In this document: piece by piece, positions 38,860 to 46,010 of the stretch
Layout: the number at the start of each line of letters is the position of its first letter
How positions within the stretch are numbered: the stretch's first letter is position 1
DNA from: Streptomyces morookaense
GTDB taxonomy: Bacteria > Actinomycetota > Actinomycetes > Streptomycetales > Streptomycetaceae
Assembly (NCBI RefSeq): GCF_013030945.1
Contig: NZ_JABBXF010000029.1
Location: forward strand, 94,586 to 158,585
Length of the DNA: 64,000 bases
Direction of reading: 5' to 3'
The notes under the pieces: model-generated
Database searches by the model: none
The model's input: the letters and a program-made list of their open reading frames with translations, nothing else
What the model was told of the DNA's origin: nothing
Position numbers and translations under genes: made by a program

Positions 38860-39939
38860 GTGTTGGCGAGCGGCCCAAGCAGAAGCAGGCCCCACCCGCA
38901 CGATCCCGCCCTGTGCCAGGCGCACCGGTTCGCCTTCTGCCTGGGCACCGCGCTGCTCGTACTCGCCCCGGCCGGCGCCCTGGCCGTCGAGCGGGCGGTC
39001 GGCGTACCGGGGCTGCCCATGCTGCTGGGGGACGTCCTGCGGATGCTCGCCGTCTGCTGCCTGGGCCTGCTGACCGACAGGCCGGTCCGGCGTCAGGGGA
39101 CGGTCGCGGCGCTGGTTCTCCTCCTGTTGCCCGCGCTTTTCACCGCGGCGCACCTGCACCACCTGGCCGGCCGGCTCTTCGTCGACGACGGGGACCGCCC
39201 GGCCCTGGCCGCCTACGACGCGGTGCTCGTGCTCTATCCCGCCTGGCAGTTGACGGCGTTGTGCCGGACGGTCGGGCGGCGGGCCCGCCGCGCGGGTGCG
39301 GGCGCGCAGCGCACCGGGCTGTGCCTGCTCACCGCCGCCACGGCCGCGGGACTGGTCTGGACGGCCTGGGGTCTCGACGACGTCCGGCTCGCCCTGTTCA
39401 CCGGCCGGCACACGGAGGGCGACGACGCCGTCTCCGTGGCGCTGGGGCTGCTGTGCACGGTCCTGGTGACCGCCGGAGGCAGTGCGGCCGCCTGGCCCGC
39501 GCTGAGTCACTGGTGGTGGTGCCGGCGCACCTACCGGGCGCTGGGCCCTTTATGGTCCGCGCTGCACCGTGCCTTCCCCGAGACGGCTCTCCCGGCGGGC
39601 CGCGGCACCCTCGGCGGCCTCGTCCCGCACCGGCTGCGCTTCGCTCTCTACCGCCGGGTCATCGAGATCCACGACGGGCTGCTCCTGCTGCGCCCCCGGC
39701 TCCGGCCGGCCGTCCCGGGGGACGACGCGGCGCACGCCGCGGCCGCACAGATCGCCGCGGCGCTACGGGCGCCCGCTCCGACTTCCGCTCCCGCAACGGG
39801 CCTCCCGCCCGGTTCGCTCCCCCTGGACACCGCCTCGGGAACCGACGTCGCCGCATCGCAACTCGCCGCCGCCTCCCGTGCGTTCGCGCGGCTCGGCAGC
39901 GGTCGCAGCGCCGAAGACGAGGCGTACGTGACCATCTGA
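38860..39939 (+). CDS. MAB_1171c family putative transporter, possibly 5' truncated; contains a TTA codon
   Basis: 359 residues with about seven membrane helices in the first 240. The family's C-terminal cytoplasmic domain follows: LWSALHRAFPETALP, then RLRFALYRRVIEIHDGLLLL near residue 255. Compared with relatives the N-terminus looks about 15 residues short, and an in-frame stop lies at 38854 just before the GTG, beside the TnpB element. Loss of the original start is therefore likely. Codon 231 (39550-39552) is TTA, so translation may need the bldA tRNA. Relatives are often beside XRE regulators in Streptomyces; the function is unknown. Confidence 0.65.
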   Translation: MLASGPSRSRPHPHDPALCQAHRFAFCLGTALLVLAPAGALAVERAVGVPGLPMLLGDVLRMLAVCCLGLLTDRPVRRQGTVAALVLLLLPALFTAAHLHHLAGRLFVDDGDRPALAAYDAVLVLYPAWQLTALCRTVGRRARRAGAGAQRTGLCLLTAATAAGLVWTAWGLDDVRLALFTGRHTEGDDAVSVALGLLCTVLVTAGGSAAAWPALSHWWWCRRTYRALGPLWSALHRAFPETALPAGRGTLGGLVPHRLRFALYRRVIEIHDGLLLLRPRLRPAVPGDDAAHAAAAQIAAALRAPAPTSAPATGLPPGSLPLDTASGTDVAASQLAAASRAFARLGSGRSAEDEAYVTI

Positions 39940-39946
39940 CGGAGAA

Positions 39947-41218
39947 CTACGCCCCGTCCAGCCACCGCACCTCGTACGGCGAGAGGGCCAGCACCCGCCC
40001 GTCGACCCGGGCCGCGACCGGCCTGCGTTCGGTGTTGACGACGAGTACGGCCGCGTCGTCGGCGAGGACCTCGATCCTGGCGCCGAATGCCGCACCGGCG
40101 GCGACCGGCCGGAAAGCGGAACCCGGAGGGAACTCCCGGGCGAACCGCGTCAGCAGCTGCGCCATGGGCAAACCGTGGCCGCCGTCGTGGAGTCGGGTGC
40201 TCCGCCACAGGCAGCCGGGGCAGTCGTCCCCGGCCTGCTGCGGGTTCCAGTAGAAGGCGGCCGCCGCGCCGCTCGTCGCCAGCCTCATCAGTGCGGTGGC
40301 GTGAACGGCGGTGCGATGCCGCTCGCTCCAGCCGTCCCGCCCGCCCGGCCCGTCGCCCTCGGCGGGCGGCTCGACGTACCACTCGGCCCACCAGACCGGA
40401 AGCCCTGTGACGCTCCTGAGCCAGCGGGTGACGTCCGCGAACTTCCGGGTGGCGGCGAAGGCGTCGGGGATCGTCCGGTGCCCCTCACGGGTGTAGCTCG
40501 CTCCGTCGACGACGACGAAGTCCGCGCCTGTCTTGTGCGCGTTCCAGTAGTGGACGACGTCGACGGAGCGCCGGTCGAGCCCGCCCCAGGGGCCGTGCAC
40601 CTCGGGTGAACCGTCCGCGTCGCCGGGCGGCTCGTGGTCGGCGACCACGTAGGGACCGCCGACCAGGTTCTCCGGGTTCTGCCGCTTCAGCTCCTCGTAC
40701 ACGAGGTTGTACAGATCGGTGTAACCCTCGTGGTTCCAGCGGCGCTTGTGCTCGTCGTAGAAGCCCTTCAGCTCGTTCCACACGAGGAAGTGCCGGATGT
40801 CCGGATAGCGGCGGGCGACCACCCCGGCCAGCCGGGCGAAGTCCGCATAGTGCCGGGGATCGGGCGCGGCCTCAAGCCGCGACCAGTCGGTGTGCCCCTT
40901 CCGCCCGCCCTTCATCCAGTCGGGGGCGCCGCACAGGGTCAGGACGGGTATGGCGCCGGTGGCCCGCATCAGCGCGACGCGCTCGTCGAGGGCCTGGAAG
41001 TCGTGGTGCCCGGGCGCCGGTTCGGGGTTCTCGGCGCCCCAGCCCATGATGTGCTGGTTCTGCGGCAGGGGCTGCGCGGAGAGCAGGGCACCGGCCCTGC
41101 CGACGGCGTCCGGTGTGCCGTGGTCCGCGCTGTGGCGGGTGTGCGTGAAGCCCCAGCCGGGCTGGAGTGCCGCCGCTCGCCGCTCCGCGCCCGACCGGTC
41201 CCCGTCATGTCGTCGCAC
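39947..41218 (-). CDS. Glycoside hydrolase, GH39-like TIM barrel
   Basis: 423 residues with no signal peptide. The barrel opens with GWGFTHTRHSAD, the acid/base glutamate is in VWNELKGFYDE (about residue 151), and the nucleophile is in VWWAEWYVE near residue 286. A small beta domain (ARIEVLADDAAVLVVN) closes the protein. Related families cleave beta-xylosides or alpha-L-iduronides; the substrate here is unknown. The GTG start overlaps the 3' end of the upstream hydrolase gene by 14 bases, so the two are coupled. Confidence 0.7.
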   Translation of the reverse strand: MRRHDGDRSGAERRAAALQPGWGFTHTRHSADHGTPDAVGRAGALLSAQPLPQNQHIMGWGAENPEPAPGHHDFQALDERVALMRATGAIPVLTLCGAPDWMKGGRKGHTDWSRLEAAPDPRHYADFARLAGVVARRYPDIRHFLVWNELKGFYDEHKRRWNHEGYTDLYNLVYEELKRQNPENLVGGPYVVADHEPPGDADGSPEVHGPWGGLDRRSVDVVHYWNAHKTGADFVVVDGASYTREGHRTIPDAFAATRKFADVTRWLRSVTGLPVWWAEWYVEPPAEGDGPGGRDGWSERHRTAVHATALMRLATSGAAAAFYWNPQQAGDDCPGCLWRSTRLHDGGHGLPMAQLLTRFAREFPPGSAFRPVAAGAAFGARIEVLADDAAVLVVNTERRPVAARVDGRVLALSPYEVRWLDGA

Positions 41219-42035
41219 GAGATCCGAGGATATCCGGGACTGCCCGGATCCGGTCCAGGAACGACCCGACTTCCTCGGCGAACACGTCCGGGGCGTCCGC
41301 GTGGAGCCAGTGCCCGCATCCGGGCATTTCGACCAGCTGCGTGTTCGGCCGCTCGGCTGCCATGCGCTGTGCCGTGGCCGCGGTGAGGATGAAACTGTCG
41401 CCGCCGCGCAGGAGGAGGGCCGGTTGTGCGGAGGCCGCCCACTGGGCGGAGAAGTCGCCGGTGAGCGCGTGTTGAGAGGCCATCATGTCGTCGGTGTCGA
41501 AGAGGAGTCCCCAGCCGTCGTCGAACCGGGCCGCGCTGTCGAGGAAGTACGAGGCGTCGGGGATGCCCTGCGCTTCTATCGCGTCCTTGAGCGCCCGGCG
41601 GGAGGAGCTGCGCCGGGGCCATCCGGTGACGTCCAGAACGGGTCGGGTCTCGGGCTCCTGGTTGAGGACGGTCATGTCGGCGATCACAAGTGCCGAGACC
41701 AGCTCGGGGTGCCGGCGGGCGAGCAGGAAGGCGATCGCGCCGCCCATCGAGTGGCCCAGGACCACTGCGGGCGCGAGGTCGAGTACCCGGAGGAAGGCCG
41801 CGGCGTCGGCGACGTAGGCGTCGGGTGTGGTGTCGCCGCCGTTGTCCGAGAGTCCATGCCCGCGCTGGTCGAGCGCGACGACGCGGCAGCGCCCGGCGAG
41901 CGCGGAGGCCAGCGGGGCGAAGATCCATCCCCGCCCGAAGTGACCGTGCAGGGCCAGCAGTACGGGGCCGGGGCCCCCGAAGTCCAGATAGGCGAAGCGA
42001 CGGCCGTGGAGCTGGATGAAGGACTCCATGGGCAT
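41205..42035 (-). CDS. Alpha/beta hydrolase
   Basis: 276 residues. Oxyanion motif LHGHFG near residue 30, nucleophile GHSMGG near residue 94 and GCGHWLHAD near residue 242 complete a standard triad. It resembles small cytoplasmic esterases and epoxide-hydrolase-like enzymes; the substrate is unknown. The ATG at 42035 has GGAGAG about eight bases upstream; ATG at 42029 is an alternative. It leads the pair with the glycoside hydrolase. Confidence 0.82.
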   Translation of the reverse strand: MPMESFIQLHGRRFAYLDFGGPGPVLLALHGHFGRGWIFAPLASALAGRCRVVALDQRGHGLSDNGGDTTPDAYVADAAAFLRVLDLAPAVVLGHSMGGAIAFLLARRHPELVSALVIADMTVLNQEPETRPVLDVTGWPRRSSSRRALKDAIEAQGIPDASYFLDSAARFDDGWGLLFDTDDMMASQHALTGDFSAQWAASAQPALLLRGGDSFILTAATAQRMAAERPNTQLVEMPGCGHWLHADAPDVFAEEVGSFLDRIRAVPDILGSRATT

Positions 42036-42546
42036 GGCGGGCTCTCCTGGCAGCGGTCGGCGGATGTGGCGCTGCCGACGGTACCCGGCGGCCTCCGCAA
42101 GGCCCGAGCCCCCACAGCTTGTGACGCCGTCGGCACCGTGCGTCGCTTCAAAGAATCTTTACAACTGCGACGCCGGGCGCCGCCCTCCCCCCAACCGCCC
42201 CACGGAATGCCGGTTATGCCCGGCGAGCTTGGTGGTGCTGTGTCCGGCTATGTTCCGGCAGCGGGACGGCGGGCCCGAATCTGTTACTCGATCTTGTGAA
42301 GAAGTCGCACCGATACGGCAAAGGAATCGGAAAGTCGCCTGTTCGAAGGGCATGCTCTCGCACCCGCATTCATCAACGCGGTTGGCTGCGCACCCCGTTC
42401 ACGTGCTTACATCTGCGGCACCGCGGCGGCCCTGAGAACGGCGGTCGATTTCGGCCGGGCCAATGCGGTGGACGGTTTGACGGGTTTTCCCGTTGCCCGC
42501 CGTCCTTTTGAGAAAGAGTCAGACGAACGAAGGGTGCGCACACACC
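42036..42546. other. 511-bp intergenic region before the peptide gene, with two dyads
   Basis: No credible gene is seen. One dyad, GCGTCGC (42141-42147) and GCGACGC (42168-42174), encloses an AT-rich core with its own AAAGA-A-TCTTT palindrome. It lies about 100 bp from the hydrolase start and may be an operator. A second, nested dyad sits 43 bp before the peptide start: GACGG (42471-42475) with CCGTC (42500-42504) around ACGGG-TTTT-CCCGT (42480-42493). It would form a hairpin in the leader mRNA. An AAGGG near 42530 is a distant ribosome site. Confidence 0.5.
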
Positions 42547-42765
42547 ATGCGTAACGACATCGAGACCCGCGAGATCGCCGACGCCGAGCTGGACGCCATT
42601 GCCGGTGGCGTCAGCATCTCCGGTGGTCTCCTCGGCGCCGTGACCGGCGACGTGCACAACGTGGTGAACACGGTGACCTCGCTGAACACGGTGGGCGCGG
42701 CCAAGGCCGTGCCCGGCGAGGTCGAGGGCATCGTCGGCCTGAACGTCGGCGTCGCCGGCCTCTGA
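42547..42765 (+). CDS. Double-glycine-leader peptide precursor (bacteriocin/microcin-like), no cysteine
   Basis: 72 residues. A 21-residue acidic leader ends in ELDAIAGG, which fits the C39-peptidase rule (E and L at -8/-7, I at -4, GG at -2/-1). The 51-residue core begins VSISGGLLGAVTGD, has no Cys, one Lys and no Arg, and is rich in Gly, Val, Ala, Asn and Thr, with small-residue spacing like glycine-zipper membrane peptides. Without Cys or a modification enzyme nearby it is probably exported unmodified. It is the first gene of an export operon: a hairpin, then HlyD, C39-ABC and a second ABC follow. Activity (toxin, signal or matrix peptide) is unknown. Confidence 0.8.
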   Translation: MRNDIETREIADAELDAIAGGVSISGGLLGAVTGDVHNVVNTVTSLNTVGAAKAVPGEVEGIVGLNVGVAGL

Positions 42766-42770
42766 ACATG

Positions 42771-42804
42771 AACTCCGCAACCGGGCCGCACGGTCCGGGG
42801 AGTT
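42771..42804 (+). terminator. Hairpin just after the peptide gene (attenuator-like)
   Basis: AACTCC (42771-42776) pairs with GGAGTT (42799-42804), and CCGG (42781-42784) with CCGG (42795-42798), five bases after the precursor stop. No U-tract follows, so partial termination or mRNA 3'-end protection is likelier than full termination. This would give more precursor than exporter mRNA. Confidence 0.55.
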
Positions 42805-42867
42805 GCATGGCCTGACGGCCGCGTACGCGCTGCCGTGAGGTGTTGAGGTGTCGCAGGAAAGTCGTGG

Positions 42868-42896
42868 ACCCCGGAACTCCTCCCCTGTTCCGGGGT
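42868..42896 (+). promoter_or_regulatory. Second hairpin in the leader of the exporter genes
   Basis: A perfect ten-base stem, ACCCCGGAAC (42868-42877) with GTTCCGGGGT (42887-42896), has a nine-base loop. It lies 63 bp before the HlyD-like start, within a 194-bp gap that holds no gene. It may act as a further attenuator or a processing site. Confidence 0.5.
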
Positions 42897-42959
42897 TCGC
42901 GGCCGTTCACCCCACACAATTCGGCAATCCTGTCGAGAATGCAGTCGAAGGAATGGTTC

Positions 42960-43766
42960 GTGCAGTTCCGCCAGAAGGCGCTTTCCAAGCTGCAATCGCC
43001 CGAAGAACTCGATTTGCCCGTGCACTTCGCCCGCCCGCAGGGGCGGCTCGTCCTCGCCGTCACGCTCCTCGTGATGGCGGCGGCCGGTGTCTGGGTGTTC
43101 ACCGGGTCGGTGTCCTCCAGGCTGAGCGCAGCGGGCATCCTCACCCACTCCGGCGGTAGTTACCTGTTGCAAAGCCCCTACGCGGGACAAGTCACCGCAG
43201 TCCTCGCCGAGGAGGGCAGGCCGGTCTCCGCGGGCACCCCGCTCGTCGAGGTCGCCACCGATCACGGCACCCGGACCGTGCGGGCCGTGGCGCAGGGACG
43301 GGTGACCACGCTGGCCGCCAGGACGGGCAGCGTCCTCACCACAGGAGCGGACGTGGCGGTCGTGGAGCGCGTGCAGAACCCGGACGAGCCGCTGGTGGCC
43401 ATGCTCTACCTGCCCGGCGACAGCGGCGGGGCGCTCTCCCCGGGCGCCCCGGTCGACCTGACGGTCCAGTCCGTCCCCCGGGACCGCTTCGGCATGCTCC
43501 GCGGCCGCGTCGAGGCCGTCGGCCACGCGCCCCAATCGCAGGCGCAGATCAGCGGCTTCCTCGGCGATCCCCGGCTCGCCGCGCAGTTCGCCCGGCAGGG
43601 CGATCCCGTCGCGGTGGTCGTGCAGTTGGAGCGCTCCTCCGCCACCGCCTCGGGCTACCGGTGGACCTCCGCGGGCGGTCCACCGTACCGGCTCGGTTCG
43701 ATGACGCCCGTCACCGCCGCCGTCCACCTCGCCGCGCAGCGGCCCGTCGACTGGCTGCTCCCGTGA
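42960..43766 (+). CDS. HlyD-like periplasmic adaptor, NHLM-type
   Basis: 268 residues. N-terminal FRQKALSKLQSPEELD matches the opening of NHLM_micro_HlyD proteins, followed by a single membrane helix (about 28-50) and a biotinyl-lipoyl-like beta domain (SGGSYLLQSPYAGQVTAV). The GTG at 42960 is chosen because AAGGA lies seven bases upstream and the homologous N-terminus begins there; ATG at 42939 is possible but has no ribosome site. In a Gram-positive it would be an extracytoplasmic spacer for the exporter. The stop overlaps the next start (GTGA). Confidence 0.8.
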   Translation: MQFRQKALSKLQSPEELDLPVHFARPQGRLVLAVTLLVMAAAGVWVFTGSVSSRLSAAGILTHSGGSYLLQSPYAGQVTAVLAEEGRPVSAGTPLVEVATDHGTRTVRAVAQGRVTTLAARTGSVLTTGADVAVVERVQNPDEPLVAMLYLPGDSGGALSPGAPVDLTVQSVPRDRFGMLRGRVEAVGHAPQSQAQISGFLGDPRLAAQFARQGDPVAVVVQLERSSATASGYRWTSAGGPPYRLGSMTPVTAAVHLAAQRPVDWLLP

Positions 43767-46009
43767 CCGCGGCGCAGGACACCGACCCGCCGCGCCCGTC
43801 CGCCACCGGCCACCGGCGCCGCCGGAGCGCCGCCGCCTCCGTGCCCAGGGGCAGGACACCGCGCCCCGTCCGCACGCCCACCGTGCTGCAGATGGAGCCC
43901 GTGGAGTGCGGCGCGGCAGCACTGGGCATGGTGCTCGCCCACCACGGCCGCTTCGTCCCCCTGGAGGAGCTGCGCATCGACTGCGGTGTCTCCCGGGACG
44001 GTTCGCGCGCCGGCAACCTCCTCAAGGCCGCCCGCGGCCACGGGCTGAGGGCCAAGGGCATGCAGATGGACCTGGCCGCGCTCGCCCGGGTGCCCGCACC
44101 GGCCGTCCTCTTCTGGGAGTTCAACCACTACGTCGTCTACGACGGCATGGGCCGCCGCCTCGGCCGCCGCGGCGTGTACGTCAACGACCCCGCCAAGGGC
44201 CGCCGGTTCGTCCCCATGGAGGAGTTCGACACCAGCTTCACCGGTGTCGTCCTCACCTTCGAGCCCGGCGAGGACTTCCGCCGCACCGGCCGCAGACCCG
44301 GCGTCCTCGCCGGCCTGCCCGCCCGGCTGCGGGGCATGTCGGGCACGCTGCTCGCCGCCGTGCTCTCCAGCCTCCTGCTGGTGGTCGTCGGCGCGGCGGT
44401 GCCCGCGCTCAGCCGTACGTACATCGACACGTTCCTGATCGGCGGCCGGACCTCCCTGACCGGTGTGCTCCTCGCGTCGATGGCGGCCGCCCTGCTGCTC
44501 ACGGCCACGCTCACCGCAGTGCAGCAGGCCAACCTCCTGCGCGGGCGCATCATTTCCTCCACCCTGGGCAGCGCCCGCTTCCTGCGGCACCTGCTCAGGC
44601 TGCCCGTCACCTTCTTCGCCCAGCGCAGTCCCGCCGACCTCGTCCAGCGCCTGCAGTCCAACGACACCGTCGCCGAGACCCTGGCGAGGGACGTGGCAGC
44701 GGCCGCGGTGGACGCGGTGGTCGTGATCCTCTACGCCGTGCTGCTGTGGACGTACGACCCGCAGCTCACCGTCGTCGGCATCGGCATCGCGCTGCTCAAC
44801 GTCGTCGCCCTGCGCGTGGTCGTCCATGTACGCGCCACCGGCACCGAGCAGTTGCGTGCCGAGAACGCCCGGCTCGTCAACACCGCCTACAGCGGCCTGC
44901 AGCTCATCGAGACGATGAAGGCCACCGGCGGCGAGAACGGTTTCTTCCGCCGGTGGGCGGGCCGGCATGCGATCACGCTCGACGTGCAGCAGCGGCTCGG
45001 CGTGCCCAGCGCCTGGCTCGCGGTCGTCGCGCCCACGCTGGCGGCGCTCAACAGCGCGCTCATCCTGATGATCGGCGGCCTGCGGGCGGTCGAAGGGCAT
45101 CTCTCGGTCGGCCTGTTGGTCGCCTTCCAGGCGCTGGTGACGGGCTTCACGGCGCCCATCGCCCGCCTCAACGGCGTGGCCGGGCGTGTCCAGGACTTCG
45201 CCGCCGACGTCGCCCGGCTCAAGGACGTCGAGAACTTCCCCGCCGATCCGCTCCCTGCGCGCCGCGAGCCCCTCACCGCCGCCCGGCGCCTGACCGGCCA
45301 CGTCGAACTCGACGCCGTCACCTTCGGCTACAGCCCGCTGGACGCTCCCCTGCTCGAGGGCTTCTCCCTCTCGGTCGGCCCCGGCCGGCAGGTGGCGCTC
45401 GTCGGCGGCTCGGGCAGCGGCAAGTCCACCGTCTCCCGGCTCGTCTCCGGCCTGTACACCCCGTGGGAGGGCACCGTCCGCATCGACGGCATGCGGCTGG
45501 AGGACATCCCGCGCGGCGCGCTGGCCGCCTCCGTCTCCTTCGTCGACCAGGACCTCTTCCTCTTCGAGGGCACCGTCCGCGACAACGTGGCCCTGTGGGA
45601 TCCGTCCGTCACCGACGAGGCCGTCGTCGCCGCCCTGCAGGACGCCGCCGTCCACGACGTCGTGGCCCGGCGCCCCGGCGGCATCCACAGCCGCGTCGAA
45701 CAGGACGGCCGCAACTTCTCCGGCGGCCAGCGCCAACGCCTGGAGATCGCACGGGCACTGGTCCGGAACCCCAGCGTCCTGGTCCTGGACGAGGTGACCA
45801 GTGCGCTCGACGCGGCGACCGAACAGACCGTCATGGACAACCTGCGGCGGCGCGGCTGCGCCTGCGTGGTCATCGCCCACCGGCTGAGCACGGTACGCGA
45901 CAGCGACGAGATCGTCGTGCTCGACCGGGGCACGGTCGTCGAACGCGGGCGGCACGAGGAGTTGTTGGCCGCGCAGGGGGCGTACGCCCGACTGGTCAAG
46001 GAGCACTGA
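43763..46009 (+). CDS. Peptidase-containing ABC exporter (NHLM_micro_ABC1, C39 type)
   Basis: 748 residues. An N-terminal C39 peptidase has Q43, catalytic C49 (MEPVECGAAALG), H122 (FNHYVVYDG) and D142 (VNDPAKG). Six membrane helices follow (about 195-470), then an ATPase with Walker A GGSGSGKST (about 548-556), SGGQRQRLEIARAL and LVLDEVTSALD near residue 673. It should cleave the GG leader of the upstream peptide and export the core. The start overlaps hlyD; the next ABC gene starts one base after its stop. Confidence 0.93.
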   Translation: MTAAQDTDPPRPSATGHRRRRSAAASVPRGRTPRPVRTPTVLQMEPVECGAAALGMVLAHHGRFVPLEELRIDCGVSRDGSRAGNLLKAARGHGLRAKGMQMDLAALARVPAPAVLFWEFNHYVVYDGMGRRLGRRGVYVNDPAKGRRFVPMEEFDTSFTGVVLTFEPGEDFRRTGRRPGVLAGLPARLRGMSGTLLAAVLSSLLLVVVGAAVPALSRTYIDTFLIGGRTSLTGVLLASMAAALLLTATLTAVQQANLLRGRIISSTLGSARFLRHLLRLPVTFFAQRSPADLVQRLQSNDTVAETLARDVAAAAVDAVVVILYAVLLWTYDPQLTVVGIGIALLNVVALRVVVHVRATGTEQLRAENARLVNTAYSGLQLIETMKATGGENGFFRRWAGRHAITLDVQQRLGVPSAWLAVVAPTLAALNSALILMIGGLRAVEGHLSVGLLVAFQALVTGFTAPIARLNGVAGRVQDFAADVARLKDVENFPADPLPARREPLTAARRLTGHVELDAVTFGYSPLDAPLLEGFSLSVGPGRQVALVGGSGSGKSTVSRLVSGLYTPWEGTVRIDGMRLEDIPRGALAASVSFVDQDLFLFEGTVRDNVALWDPSVTDEAVVAALQDAAVHDVVARRPGGIHSRVEQDGRNFSGGQRQRLEIARALVRNPSVLVLDEVTSALDAATEQTVMDNLRRRGCACVVIAHRLSTVRDSDEIVVLDRGTVVERGRHEELLAAQGAYARLVKEH

Positions 46010-46010
46010 C

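Noticed and set aside
42208..42300. A 30-codon ORF (MPVMPGELGGAVSG...) upstream of the peptide gene
   Set aside because: No ribosome site, composition like neighbouring non-coding sequence, and a chance GG; kept as intergenic.
43655..46006. A 783-codon minus-strand frame under the C39 ABC exporter
   Set aside because: Shadow of a strongly supported gene with all ABC and peptidase motifs on the plus strand.
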